Below, piece by piece: positions 7,367 through 15,313 of a stretch of 64,000 nucleotides of DNA. The position numbers and the translations under genes were made by a program. The DNA comes from Pseudofrankia saprophytica (GTDB lineage Bacteria; Actinomycetota; Actinomycetes; Frankiales; Frankiaceae), in the NCBI RefSeq assembly GCF_000235425.2, contig NZ_KI912266.1, positions 6,230,029-6,294,028 on the forward strand, read 5' to 3'. The notes under the pieces were generated by a model. The model worked only from the letters and a program-made list of their open reading frames with translations. It had not been told where the DNA came from and made no database searches. The first letter of the stretch is position 1; every line of letters begins with the position of its first letter.

Positions 7367-9192
7367 CGCTGGCCGGCGGCGGGGCGCTCCCGCGTCCCGC
7401 CGTTGTCCAGCGTGGAGGCGATGGTGTCGAGAAGGCTCTCCAGGTCGGCGAGCGGGGCGCAGGCGGAGCGGGGCCGGGGGCCGGGCAGCGCGGCGAGGAC
7501 CCGCATCTCGGTGACCAGGCGGGTCAGGCCGTCGGTCTCGGCGAACGCCGGGTCGCTGATGCTCGGGCGCAGGGCCGCCTCGTGGGCACGCCAGATCACG
7601 GCCCGGCCGTCGAGGCGGATCCGCTCGCCGCGGGCGCGCCGCACGTCGTCGGCCTTGCGCGGCACCCAGGAGAACAGGTCCGACAGGCGGTGGTGGGAGA
7701 AGCCGGAGAACGGCTCGAACGACACCCGGTCGGTACGCGCGGTCGGCTCGGGGAACAGGTCGATCGCGTCGCGGTGCAGCTCGCCGCCCTTGCTCTTGTG
7801 GTACGGCTCCAGGTAGACGACCCGGGCCAGGCCGGAGGCGATGATGTTGCGGGTGCATTCGTGGCAGGGCAGCGTCGTGCTGTAGAGGGTGCCGCCCTCG
7901 ATCGCGATCCCGCGGCGGGCGGCGGAGGTGATCGCCACCATCTCGGCGTGCGTGGTCCGGCCGTACTCGATGACGTCGAACAGGTCCGCGTCGCGGATGT
8001 TCTCGTCGTTGATGGCCAGTTCGGTGAGCTCCGCGACGGTGCGCTGGCGCAGTTCGGGGGTGAACCAGCCTGCGCGCAGCCGGGCCAGCAGGTCGGCGAG
8101 GATCTGCGCCCGGATGCCGTCGGAGGCGTCCAGGCCGGCCATGAACTCGCGCCCGTCCGGCTGGCTCTCGGTGTGGTAGTAGCCGCCGCCGGCCTTCGGC
8201 ACCTCGTTCGCGCCGACCGCGACGATCTGCTCGTCCACCATGATCGCGGTGCCGACGCGGCGGGCCAGCACGGCCGTGGTGAGCGAGCCCCGGTAGGCCG
8301 CGGCCATGCCCAGCTCGTCCATCGTCAGCGTGTGGAACGGGTGGCTGTGGATGCACTCGACCAGGCGGCGCACGTGCCGGCGGGTCTGCGTCGGGTCGTC
8401 GCAGCGGACGAACAGGTCGCAGCGCTCCAGCGCCGCCGACGACGACAGCCGCAGCCCGCGCCCGACCGGTGCCGAGGTCAGGCTGGTCGCCAGGCCGAAG
8501 TCGCGGTCCACGGCGTGGGTCGCGGCCCGCTCGGCGTCGGTCGCGGCCAGCCCGGCACTGCGCTCGAACAGCTGCGCGAGCATCCTGGCCCGCTCCGGGC
8601 GCGGCGCGTCGCACGCGATGAAGAAGGCGCGCCGGCCGTAGACCTGGCGCAGCGTCTCCACCTCGGCCTTGTGGGTCAGGCTGTCGAGAACGAACGCGCG
8701 CGGGCGGGTGTGGTCGATGCCGTCGCCACCCCGGATCTCGTGGATCTCCCGCACCCCGGCGAGCGCGACCGCGTCCGCCCGGCCCAGCCGCGCCCGCAGC
8801 TGGTCGCCCGCGTCCATCAGCAGCTCACGCCGCGTCGGCTCGTCCGCCGGCCGTGCCACGGCCTTGGACGGACCCGCGAGCCGGAGCTTGCCGGGGGCGA
8901 CGCCGGCGGCACCGGCCAGACCGGCGTCGTCACGGCCGGCGCTGTCGCGGTCCGCGCTGTCACGGTCCGCGCTGTCGCGGTCGGCGTCGTCACGGCCGGG
9001 CGTCAGCCGCGTGAGCAGGGCGTCCAGATCGATCCGGAAGACCTGGTAGTTCGCGGCCGCGAGCGCGGCGTGCAGCTCCTGGAGCACGGGCGCCGTCTCC
9101 GTGCCGACGGTCCGCACGATCCCGAACACCAGCTCCGGCGTACGCAGGTGCTCGGCGAGCCCGATCCGGCACCCACCCTCGTCGTCCGCCAT
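7363..9192 (-). CDS. anti-phage dCTP deaminase (DCD/AvcD family)
   Basis: The 609-residue protein matches the two-domain plan of anti-phage deoxycytidine deaminases. The N-terminal P-loop-kinase-like region opens with ELVFGIVRTVGTE (residues 20-32), where the family carries a degenerate P-loop. The C-terminal deoxycytidylate-deaminase domain has the zinc site H415-A-E417 and P442-C-H-E-C446, followed by the family-typical VVYLEPYHKSKGGELH. Known members deplete dCTP/dCMP pools during phage infection and block phage DNA synthesis. Residues about 66-91 are a repeated acidic insert (RDSAD units) between the first strand-helix units, encoded by short tandem repeats. The ATG follows AAGGAGATC. The gene is monocistronic and ends inside the stop codon of the convergent peptidase gene. 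Confidence 0.87.
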   Translation of the reverse strand: MADDEGGCRIGLAEHLRTPELVFGIVRTVGTETAPVLQELHAALAAANYQVFRIDLDALLTRLTPGRDDADRDSADRDSADRDSAGRDDAGLAGAAGVAPGKLRLAGPSKAVARPADEPTRRELLMDAGDQLRARLGRADAVALAGVREIHEIRGGDGIDHTRPRAFVLDSLTHKAEVETLRQVYGRRAFFIACDAPRPERARMLAQLFERSAGLAATDAERAATHAVDRDFGLATSLTSAPVGRGLRLSSSAALERCDLFVRCDDPTQTRRHVRRLVECIHSHPFHTLTMDELGMAAAYRGSLTTAVLARRVGTAIMVDEQIVAVGANEVPKAGGGYYHTESQPDGREFMAGLDASDGIRAQILADLLARLRAGWFTPELRQRTVAELTELAINDENIRDADLFDVIEYGRTTHAEMVAITSAARRGIAIEGGTLYSTTLPCHECTRNIIASGLARVVYLEPYHKSKGGELHRDAIDLFPEPTARTDRVSFEPFSGFSHHRLSDLFSWVPRKADDVRRARGERIRLDGRAVIWRAHEAALRPSISDPAFAETDGLTRLVTEMRVLAALPGPRPRSACAPLADLESLLDTIASTLDNGGTRERPAAGQR

Positions 9193-9478
9193 GATCTCCT
9201 TGCCGGTTCGGCGTCCCCGTCGGACACCGCGTTCCGTCCACCCTGTCAGCCCACCCTGTCAGCGTCCCCTCGGGTCCCGCAACGCGGTCTCCCCCGGCTC
9301 TCCCGGCTGGCCCCGGGCGGCTCCGGGCTGGTCGGCCACGGCGGCCCGGCCCAGCTGGTTCGTCGTCGAGCTAGCCCTGGCCGGTTGCGGGCGATATCCC
9401 AGGGCATTCCTGTCCGGGGCCGGTGCCCGATGCGTCCGGCTCCACGAACGTGGCAGGTCGCGAGCCTGGGAGGTCGCG

Positions 9479-9835
9479 ATGGAAGTAGAGCGAGCACCGA
9501 TCGAGGTGCTGTTCACGTGCCGGCGCTGCCAGCTGGAGTGGCGGCAGGCCTATGAGGTGGTCCGGTGGACCGGATACGAGGGCGACGTCGTCGAGACGTA
9601 CTTCCGCCGGGGGATACCGGTGCCCTCGCCGAAGCTGGGCCAGCGCTGCCCACGGTGCGCCAGCCTGAACGTGGCCTGGACGGACGCCTCGTTCCTGCCG
9701 CCGCGGCGCGCCACCCGGCCCGTCGAACCGGTCGTGAGCTCCCGCTGGTCCACGCCCGAGCCAAAGCGGGCCCCGCTCCGGTTCTTCACCCGCGCCGCCC
9801 ACCAGCGTGAGCCGCTGACCCGCCGCTTCCCGTAG
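9479..9835 (+). CDS. small zinc-ribbon protein
   Basis: This 118-residue hypothetical protein has two Cys pairs that would form a zinc ribbon: FTCRRCQLEW near the N-terminus and QRCPRCASLNV about 40 residues later. A basic Arg/Pro-rich tail follows (PKRAPLRFFTRAAHQREP). The ATG lies behind GGGAGGTCGCG, which decides this start over the much longer open frame upstream. The function is unknown; a nucleic-acid-binding role would fit. It is divergent from the dCTP deaminase gene, with a 286-bp gap. Confidence 0.75.
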   Translation: MEVERAPIEVLFTCRRCQLEWRQAYEVVRWTGYEGDVVETYFRRGIPVPSPKLGQRCPRCASLNVAWTDASFLPPRRATRPVEPVVSSRWSTPEPKRAPLRFFTRAAHQREPLTRRFP

Positions 9836-10035
9836 CCGCGCGCCCTGAACCCCGGAGACCACGGCCAGGCCGGCCTGGCGACCATCGGACGAGCGACGGG
9901 TAAACGGTGCCCAAACCAGGGCATAAGACCCGTCGGGCCACCCCCGCCCTGGCCAGACCGACGGAGAGGGGCGGGGGCGGGGCGTCGAGGCCCGCGCGGT
10001 GGGACGATAGGACGAAGGGGACGGAGGCGACCAGT

Positions 10036-10761
10036 GTGACGGACGAATCGACGGAGCCAGGTGAGGCGCCCGGCGACCTGGGCGGCGAGCCGGCGACCGA
10101 GCGGCTGGCGTTGTTCCCGCTCGGAACGGTGCTGCTGCCCGGACTGCTGCTGCCGCTGCAGATCTTCGAGCCCCGCTACCGGGAGCTGGTCGGCGAGCTG
10201 CTCGACCTGCCGGAACAGGCACCGCGCGCGTTCGGCGTCGTCGCGATCCGGCACGGCCGCGAGGTCGGCCCGCAGCATCCCGAGCTCTACGACGTCGGCT
10301 GCTCGGCGGTGCTGCGCCGGGCCGAGCGGCTCCCGGACGGCCGGTACTCGCTGATGACCGTGGGCGAGCGCCGGTTCACGATCCACTCGGTCGACACCGA
10401 GAGCCGGCCCTACCTGATCGGCGAGGTGGCCTACCTGGCCGACGCCGCCGGCGACACCGCGGGCGCGCTCGTGCCGTCGGTGCAGGCCCTGCTGCGCGAG
10501 TACACCACCAGGCTGGCCGAGAAGAAGGCGCTGGAGATCCGCCTGCCCGACCTGCCCGACGACCCGGTGGCGCTGTCCTACCTGGTCGCCGCCGCGGTCG
10601 TGCCGGACATCGCGCACCGCCAGGAGCTGCTCGAGGCCCCGGACGCGCACAGCCGGCTGCGCGCCGAGCAGGCCATGCTGCGCCGCGAGCTGGCGCTGCT
10701 GACCACGATCACCACGGTCAGCTCCCCCGGTCTCGCCCGGATCCCGCCCAGCCTGAACTAG
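10036..10761 (+). CDS. LON substrate-binding-domain protein
   Basis: The 241-residue protein consists of a LON N-terminal (substrate-recognition/PUA-like) domain without the AAA+ or protease domains. The characteristic opening is RLALFPLGTVLLPGLLLPLQ followed by IFEPRYRELV, and the helical second half is LPDDPVALSYLVAAAVV. Such stand-alone LON-N proteins are common in actinobacteria, and their role is not well defined. The GTG at 10036 follows GGGGACGGAGG and begins VTDESTEPGEA. The gene converges with the TetR gene, 28 bp apart. Confidence 0.85.
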   Translation: MTDESTEPGEAPGDLGGEPATERLALFPLGTVLLPGLLLPLQIFEPRYRELVGELLDLPEQAPRAFGVVAIRHGREVGPQHPELYDVGCSAVLRRAERLPDGRYSLMTVGERRFTIHSVDTESRPYLIGEVAYLADAAGDTAGALVPSVQALLREYTTRLAEKKALEIRLPDLPDDPVALSYLVAAAVVPDIAHRQELLEAPDAHSRLRAEQAMLRRELALLTTITTVSSPGLARIPPSLN

Positions 10762-10789
10762 CCAGCCCGAAATCCAGCCAGCCTGACAC

Positions 10790-11458
10790 CTAGGGCGAGA
10801 GCGGGGCCGGGGTCTCGCGGATGCGCAGGCCGTTGAGGAACAGGTCGACGGCGTGTTGGATGTGCGCCTCCTCGACCTCGGGCCGGCGATGGATTCCGTA
10901 GGCGGCAAGCCAGGCCGGCATGGCGCCGACCATGGCGAAGAACTGCTCGGCGGCGATCTCGACGTCGCGGACGACGATCGTGCCTGCGTGCTCGTGCCTG
11001 CGCAGCAGATCCATGATCACTCGTATCCTCGGCGTCCAGGTGATGGCCTGGGAGCTCGCGGCGAAGTCGGGGAACCGGGCGGACTCGGCGATCGCCATCC
11101 GGCTGAGCCGAACCAGATCCGGGTCGACGGACCGCGCCAGGATGGCGCGCGCGATCGTCTCCAGGCTGGCGGCGAGGTCGTCCGGCAGCGGTTCCAGGGC
11201 TCCTTCGTCCCGTTCCAGCCGCGTCAGCGCCCACGAGCTCACGGCGATGAAGAGCGCGCGCTTGTCGGAGTAGCGGGCGTAGAGCGTGCCCTTGGTGACG
11301 CCGGCGGCCTGCGCGACCGCCTCCATGCTGGTGCCGTCGTACCCGTTCTCCAGGAACGCGTCGACGGCCGCGCGCCGGATCCGGTCGGTCAGTCGGGCCG
11401 CCTGCGTCGACGTCGGCCGCCCTGAGCGGGATCGCTCCCTCCCCACCTCAGACACCAC
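10790..11458 (-). CDS. TetR/AcrR family transcriptional regulator
   Basis: The 222-residue protein has an N-terminal TetR helix-turn-helix (residues about 24-70: RRAAVDAFLENGYDGTSMEAVAQAAGVTKGTLYARY, here given as consecutive motifs) and an AefR-like C-terminal ligand domain (SLETIARAILARSVDPDLVRL). The likely ligand is a small hydrophobic molecule. It is divergent from the Rieske oxygenase gene, and two related palindromes lie between them, so it probably represses that gene and itself. Two adjacent GTG codons (11458 and 11455) could start it. Confidence 0.88.
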   Translation of the reverse strand: MVSEVGRERSRSGRPTSTQAARLTDRIRRAAVDAFLENGYDGTSMEAVAQAAGVTKGTLYARYSDKRALFIAVSSWALTRLERDEGALEPLPDDLAASLETIARAILARSVDPDLVRLSRMAIAESARFPDFAASSQAITWTPRIRVIMDLLRRHEHAGTIVVRDVEIAAEQFFAMVGAMPAWLAAYGIHRRPEVEEAHIQHAVDLFLNGLRIRETPAPLSP

Positions 11459-11616
11459 CCGACAACCCTACGGTCCCGCCCGTTTCGGGCGACGGTGCGC
11501 GACGGCCACGGGGCACGGGCCGCGTGTGACGAGCACGGGCCGGGTGCGACGGGCAGGGGCCGCGGGCGCCGGGCGGGAGCCAGCGGCGCCGGCGTCCGCG
11601 TCCGGCCGGTTGACCT

Positions 11617-11666
11617 AAATCGTACGGGACCGTATGGTTAATCAACCGGACGGCACCGTACGATTT
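11617..11666. promoter_or_regulatory. paired operator-like palindromes between TetR gene and Rieske oxygenase gene
   Basis: AAATCGTACGG (11617-11627) recurs as a perfect inverted copy, CCGTACGATTT (11656-11666). Each copy is also one half of its own imperfect dyad of the form CRTACGG-N2-CCGTAYG. The pair lies 45-94 bp upstream of the Rieske ATG and in the shared promoter region of the TetR gene. This is the usual arrangement of TetR operators, though binding is inferred. Confidence 0.7.
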
Positions 11667-11710
11667 TCGGCCGCTGGCCCGCTGCCACGACCGACTCGGG
11701 AGGCAGATCG

Positions 11711-12976
11711 ATGGCGCACTTCCCCAAACCCGCCGAGGGCAGCTGGACCGAGCACTTCCCGAGCCTCGGCACCGGCTTCGTCTCGTTCGAGGACTCGATC
11801 TCGCCCGAGTACTACGAGGTCGAGCGCAAGGCGATCTTCCAGCACACCTGGCTGAACGTCGGCCGCGTCGAGCAGATCCCGAAGACCGGCAGCTACTTCA
11901 CCAAGGAGATCCACGCCGCCCGCACGTCGGTGATCGTCGTCCGGGACGCCGATGGCGGGGTCCGCGCGTTCCACAACATCTGCCGCCATCGCGGTAACAA
12001 GCTGGTCTGGCAGGAGAACCCGGGCGAGGAAGTCAGCGGCACGGCCCGCCAGTTCATCTGCAAGTACCACGCCTGGCGTTACGGCCTCGACGGCGCGTGC
12101 ACGTTCGTGCAGCAGGAGTCGGAGTTCTTCGACCTCGACAAGGCGACGCTCGGGCTCGTCCCAGTGCGCTGCGAGGTGTGGGAGGGCTTCGTCTTCATCA
12201 ATCTCGACGACAACGACTCCACGTCGGCGCGCGAGTACCTCGGCCGTTTCGCGAAGGGTCTCGAGGGCTACCCGTTCGGCGAGATGACGCAGACCTGGAA
12301 GTACCGCGCCGAGGTCGGCGCGAACTGGAAGCTCTACATCGACGCGTTCGCCGAGTTCTACCACGCGCCCGTGCTGCACGGTAAGCAGTACGTGAGCTCC
12401 GAGAGCCGCAAGATCCAGGCATACGGCTACGAGGGGCTGCACTACGACATCGACGGGCTGCACGGGATGCAGTCCACCTGGGGCGGGATGTCACCGCCGA
12501 AGGACCTCAGCATGGTCAAGCCGATCGACCGCGCGCTGCGCAGCGGCAACTTCGGCCCCTGGGACCGGCCCGACCTCCCCGGGCTCGACCAGCTGCCGTC
12601 CGGCCTCAACCCAAGCCGTCACCACAAGTGGGGCAACGACTCCTACGTCTTCTTCCCGAACTTCATGATCCTGGTGTGGGCGCCGGGCTGGTACCTCACC
12701 TACCACTACTGGCCGACGGCCTACAACAAGCACATCTTCGAGGGCACCCTCTACTTCGTCCCGCCGAAGAACGCCACCGAGCGGATGCGTCAGGAACTGG
12801 CGGCGGTCACCTTCAAGGAGTTCGCTCTCCAGGACTCCAACACCCTGGAGGCCACCCAGACGATGCTCGAGTCCCGCGTCGTCACCCAGTTCCCGATCAA
12901 CGACCAGGAAATCATGATCCGCCATCTCCACAAGACCGCGGCCGACTATGTCGCCAGCCACCAGGCGCAGCACTGA
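11711..12976 (+). CDS. Rieske non-haem iron oxygenase, alpha subunit
   Basis: This 421-residue ring-hydroxylating oxygenase subunit has a Rieske [2Fe-2S] domain with C91-R-H93 and C117-K-Y-H120 ligands. The C-terminal catalytic domain carries the mononuclear iron site around AEFYHAPVLH (His218, His223). It should hydroxylate an aromatic or alicyclic ring with electrons from a separate reductase, which is not encoded nearby. The ATG follows CGGGAGG. The gene is divergent from a TetR gene and ends at a strong terminator. The substrate cannot be told from sequence; nearby lipid and sterol genes suggest a hydrophobic substrate. Confidence 0.92.
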   Translation: MAHFPKPAEGSWTEHFPSLGTGFVSFEDSISPEYYEVERKAIFQHTWLNVGRVEQIPKTGSYFTKEIHAARTSVIVVRDADGGVRAFHNICRHRGNKLVWQENPGEEVSGTARQFICKYHAWRYGLDGACTFVQQESEFFDLDKATLGLVPVRCEVWEGFVFINLDDNDSTSAREYLGRFAKGLEGYPFGEMTQTWKYRAEVGANWKLYIDAFAEFYHAPVLHGKQYVSSESRKIQAYGYEGLHYDIDGLHGMQSTWGGMSPPKDLSMVKPIDRALRSGNFGPWDRPDLPGLDQLPSGLNPSRHHKWGNDSYVFFPNFMILVWAPGWYLTYHYWPTAYNKHIFEGTLYFVPPKNATERMRQELAAVTFKEFALQDSNTLEATQTMLESRVVTQFPINDQEIMIRHLHKTAADYVASHQAQH

Positions 12977-13007
12977 GCAAACGGCCGGGCAGCACACACG
13001 ACCAGAA

Positions 13008-13061
13008 AGCGCCGACGGCCCCGGCCGGCCAGGAACCTGACCGGCCGGGGCCGTCGGCGCT
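13008..13061. terminator. strong bidirectional terminator between Rieske and P450 genes
   Basis: A perfect 21-bp stem (13008-13028 with 13041-13061) and a 12-nt loop are followed by TATTTT on the plus side and preceded by AGAAA, which is TTTCT on the minus side. It lies between convergent genes and should end transcription from both. Confidence 0.85.
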
Positions 13062-13063
13062 AT

Positions 13064-13123
13064 TTTCATGATCTGGTGGAATCTTGGGAGAAAAGACTCC
13101 GGGGATTCCGCCAGATCATGAAA
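13064..13123. terminator. second hairpin, minus-strand terminator side
   Basis: A 20-bp stem (13064-13083 with 13104-13123, one G-T wobble) encloses a 20-nt loop containing a small GGAG/CTCC stem. The arms end in TTTT and AAA, so the minus-strand transcript of the P450 gene would end in a hairpin followed by U residues. It is unusually AT-rich for this genome. Confidence 0.7.
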
Positions 13124-13140
13124 TGGCCCAGATCGCGAGC

Positions 13141-14331
13141 TCAGATCACGATGGGCAGCTTCTGGTAGCCGCGGACGGTGCTGGTGTGGAGGCGGACGGC
13201 GTTCTCGTGGTCGACCTCCCAGGTCGGGAAACGCTTCAGGGTCTCCTCGATCGCCAGCCGGCTCTCCAGGCGGGCGAGCCCGGCGCCGAGACAGAAGTGG
13301 ATGCCGTGGCCGAGGGAGACGTGGCTGTCGAAGCTCCGGTGGATGTCGTAGACGTCGGGGTCGTCGTACTTGCGGTCGTCGCGGCCGGCGGAGCCGGTGA
13401 GCAGCAGGATCTTGGACTTGGCCGGGATCGTGGTGCCGTGCAGCTCGACGTCGCGGGTGGTGACCCGCCCCTGCACGGGGGACGGCGCCTCGTAGCGCAG
13501 CGTCTCCTCGACGGCGTTCCTGGTCAGGGACGGGTCGGCGGCCAGCTCGGCGCGCTGGTCGGGGTGGGCGGCGAGGATGTCGGCGGCCCAGCCGAGGAGG
13601 CGGGCCACGGTCTCGGTGCCGGCGGCGGTGAGCAGGGTGGTGAAGTCGGTGGCCTCCCGCGTCGAGAGCCGCCGGGTACCGCCGTCGGCGGCGCGGACCT
13701 CGGCCTGGACGAGGGCGGTCATCAGGTCGTCCCGAGGCGTGACGCGGCGGGCCTCGATCTGCTCGGCGAAGTACAGGTGCAGCTTCGTGGCGGCGGCCAC
13801 GGCGATCTCGTTGGCCATCCCGGCGGTCTCGTCGTGGTGGAAGGTCCCGTCGATCATGTGGCGGACCTCCTCCCGGTCCGCCGGGTCGACCCCGATGAGC
13901 TGGGAGATGACCATGGAGGGCAGCAGCGCTGCGAAGTCCTGGACGTAGTCGAACCCGCCGCCGCCGACATGCGGGTCGAGCAGCTGGGCGCAGGTCTCGC
14001 GGATGGCGCCCTCCAGGCCGCCGACCCGGCGCGGGGTGAAGGCCCGGGAGACCAGGACCCGCAGCGTCGTGTGGGCAGGGGGATCCATGAAGATCATCTG
14101 CCCGGTGTCCCACGGCTCCGGGGTCATGATCTCGAGCACCGTGCCGTAGCGGGAGCTGAAGGTGGCCGGGTCCAGGTGGGCCTCGTCGACGTCCTCGAAC
14201 CGCGATAACGCGTAGAAGTCGAACTTCTCGTTCCGGTATACCGGCCGCTCGTCCCGCATCCGCCGCCACACCGGGTGTGGGTCGAGATCCATCGCCTTGT
14301 CGTACGGATCCCAGTACAGATCCTCGGTCAC
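13141..14331 (-). CDS. cytochrome P450
   Basis: The 396-residue bacterial class I P450 has the I-helix oxygen-activation motif AGTETVARLL, the K-helix ExxR (EETLRYE) and the haem loop LGHGIHFCLGAGLA with the thiolate ligand at Cys347. It hydroxylates a hydrophobic substrate and needs a ferredoxin; a [3Fe-4S] ferredoxin is encoded at 17066. The GTG start is preceded by AAAGAGGG. It is divergent from a TetR gene, and two identical palindromes lie between them, so substrate-induced derepression is likely. The family resembles CYP125/CYP142-like or other actinobacterial lipid P450s only in general layout. Confidence 0.95.
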   Translation of the reverse strand: MTEDLYWDPYDKAMDLDPHPVWRRMRDERPVYRNEKFDFYALSRFEDVDEAHLDPATFSSRYGTVLEIMTPEPWDTGQMIFMDPPAHTTLRVLVSRAFTPRRVGGLEGAIRETCAQLLDPHVGGGGFDYVQDFAALLPSMVISQLIGVDPADREEVRHMIDGTFHHDETAGMANEIAVAAATKLHLYFAEQIEARRVTPRDDLMTALVQAEVRAADGGTRRLSTREATDFTTLLTAAGTETVARLLGWAADILAAHPDQRAELAADPSLTRNAVEETLRYEAPSPVQGRVTTRDVELHGTTIPAKSKILLLTGSAGRDDRKYDDPDVYDIHRSFDSHVSLGHGIHFCLGAGLARLESRLAIEETLKRFPTWEVDHENAVRLHTSTVRGYQKLPIVI

Positions 14332-14351
14332 GCTGGCCCTCTTTCGCTGAT

Positions 14352-14400
14352 GCGATCGCCGATCGCCTTCTGGTTCGTGGAGTATGCGATCGTCGATCGC
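14352..14400. promoter_or_regulatory. two identical-type palindromic operators between P450 and TetR genes
   Basis: GCGATCG-N-CGATCGC occurs twice, at 14352-14366 (N is C) and at 14386-14400 (N is T), 34 bp centre to centre and both preceded by T. Perfect 7-bp half-sites in the 100-bp divergent gap strongly suggest the operator of the adjacent TetR protein, controlling both promoters. Confidence 0.78.
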
Positions 14401-14430
14401 AGACTGTCAAGATGGTGCTTGAATGGTGGA

Positions 14431-15267
14431 ATGGAGCGGCGATCACTCGTGGAGTCCGGCGATACCCGGCTCGACGCGCCTGAGCGCGCGGCCGGGGCGC
14501 GCGAGCATGGCACCGGTCCCGCCGAGCCAGCACCGCCGGCTCCCCCTGGGTACGAAGGCACACCGCCCGAGGCGGGTTCCGCCCGCTGGTGGGCACAGCG
14601 GGCGGCGTCCGCCGGCAGGCGGCGCCCGCGCCCGGGAGGACTGTCCTCGCAGCGGATCGTCGAGGCCGCGCTGGACGTCCTGCGCGACGGCGGGATCGAC
14701 GGGTTGACCCTGCGCTGCGTCGCCGAGCGGCTCGACACCACCATCGCCTCGCTCTACCGGCACATCGCCAGCCGGGACGAGCTGATCGCGCTGATCGCCG
14801 ACCACGTCATGGGCGAGATCCGGCTCGACCGCACCGGCCGTGGCTGGCGCGCCGACATCGAGGCGTTGATGCGCGACTTTCGCCGGATCAGCCTCGACCA
14901 GCCACTGCCGCCGTCCGCGCGCAGCAGGACCGGCTACGGGCCGAACATGCTGCGGGTCGTCGACGCGGCGCTTGGCCTGTTCCTGGAGGCCGGCCTGACC
15001 GCGGACCAGGCGGGCTACGCCACCATCACGATGCTGGAGCTCATGGCCAGCGACGCGATCCTGCGGGTCCACCGCCCCCAGAGCTCGGGCGGCCCGACGG
15101 GATCCGACGGGTTCGGCGAACTTCTCGACGGGCTACCGGCCGACCAGCTCACCGCCCTGCGCGCCGCCGGCGGCAGCTACATCAGCGCCAACGCGGACGA
15201 CGTCTTCGACCACAGCATGGCCATCTTCCTCGACGGCGTGGCCAGCCGGGTGCCCAGGAGCGGGTGA
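14431..15267 (+). CDS. TetR/AcrR family transcriptional regulator
   Basis: This 278-residue regulator has an unusually long, disordered N-terminus of about 70 residues (Ala/Pro/Gly/Arg-rich) before the TetR helix-turn-helix (SSQRIVEAALDVLRDGG, LRCVAERLDTTIASLYRHI). The C-terminal domain is of the TetR_C tetracycline-repressor-like type. It probably binds the two GCGATCG palindromes in front of the gene and controls the divergent P450. The ATG at 14431 has a weak ribosome-binding site, and the frame is open further upstream, so the start could be wrong by tens of residues. Confidence 0.82.
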   Translation: MERRSLVESGDTRLDAPERAAGAREHGTGPAEPAPPAPPGYEGTPPEAGSARWWAQRAASAGRRRPRPGGLSSQRIVEAALDVLRDGGIDGLTLRCVAERLDTTIASLYRHIASRDELIALIADHVMGEIRLDRTGRGWRADIEALMRDFRRISLDQPLPPSARSRTGYGPNMLRVVDAALGLFLEAGLTADQAGYATITMLELMASDAILRVHRPQSSGGPTGSDGFGELLDGLPADQLTALRAAGGSYISANADDVFDHSMAIFLDGVASRVPRSG

Positions 15268-15313
15268 CGGCGCCGGGCTGGTCGCCCGGTCAGGCGCCGG
15301 GCTCCTCCACCGG

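Noticed and set aside
7195-9555. Long plus-strand open frame opposite the dCTP deaminase
   Set aside because: Translation is Arg/Ala/Gly/Val-rich without motifs, while the minus strand has complete family motifs and a strong ribosome-binding site.
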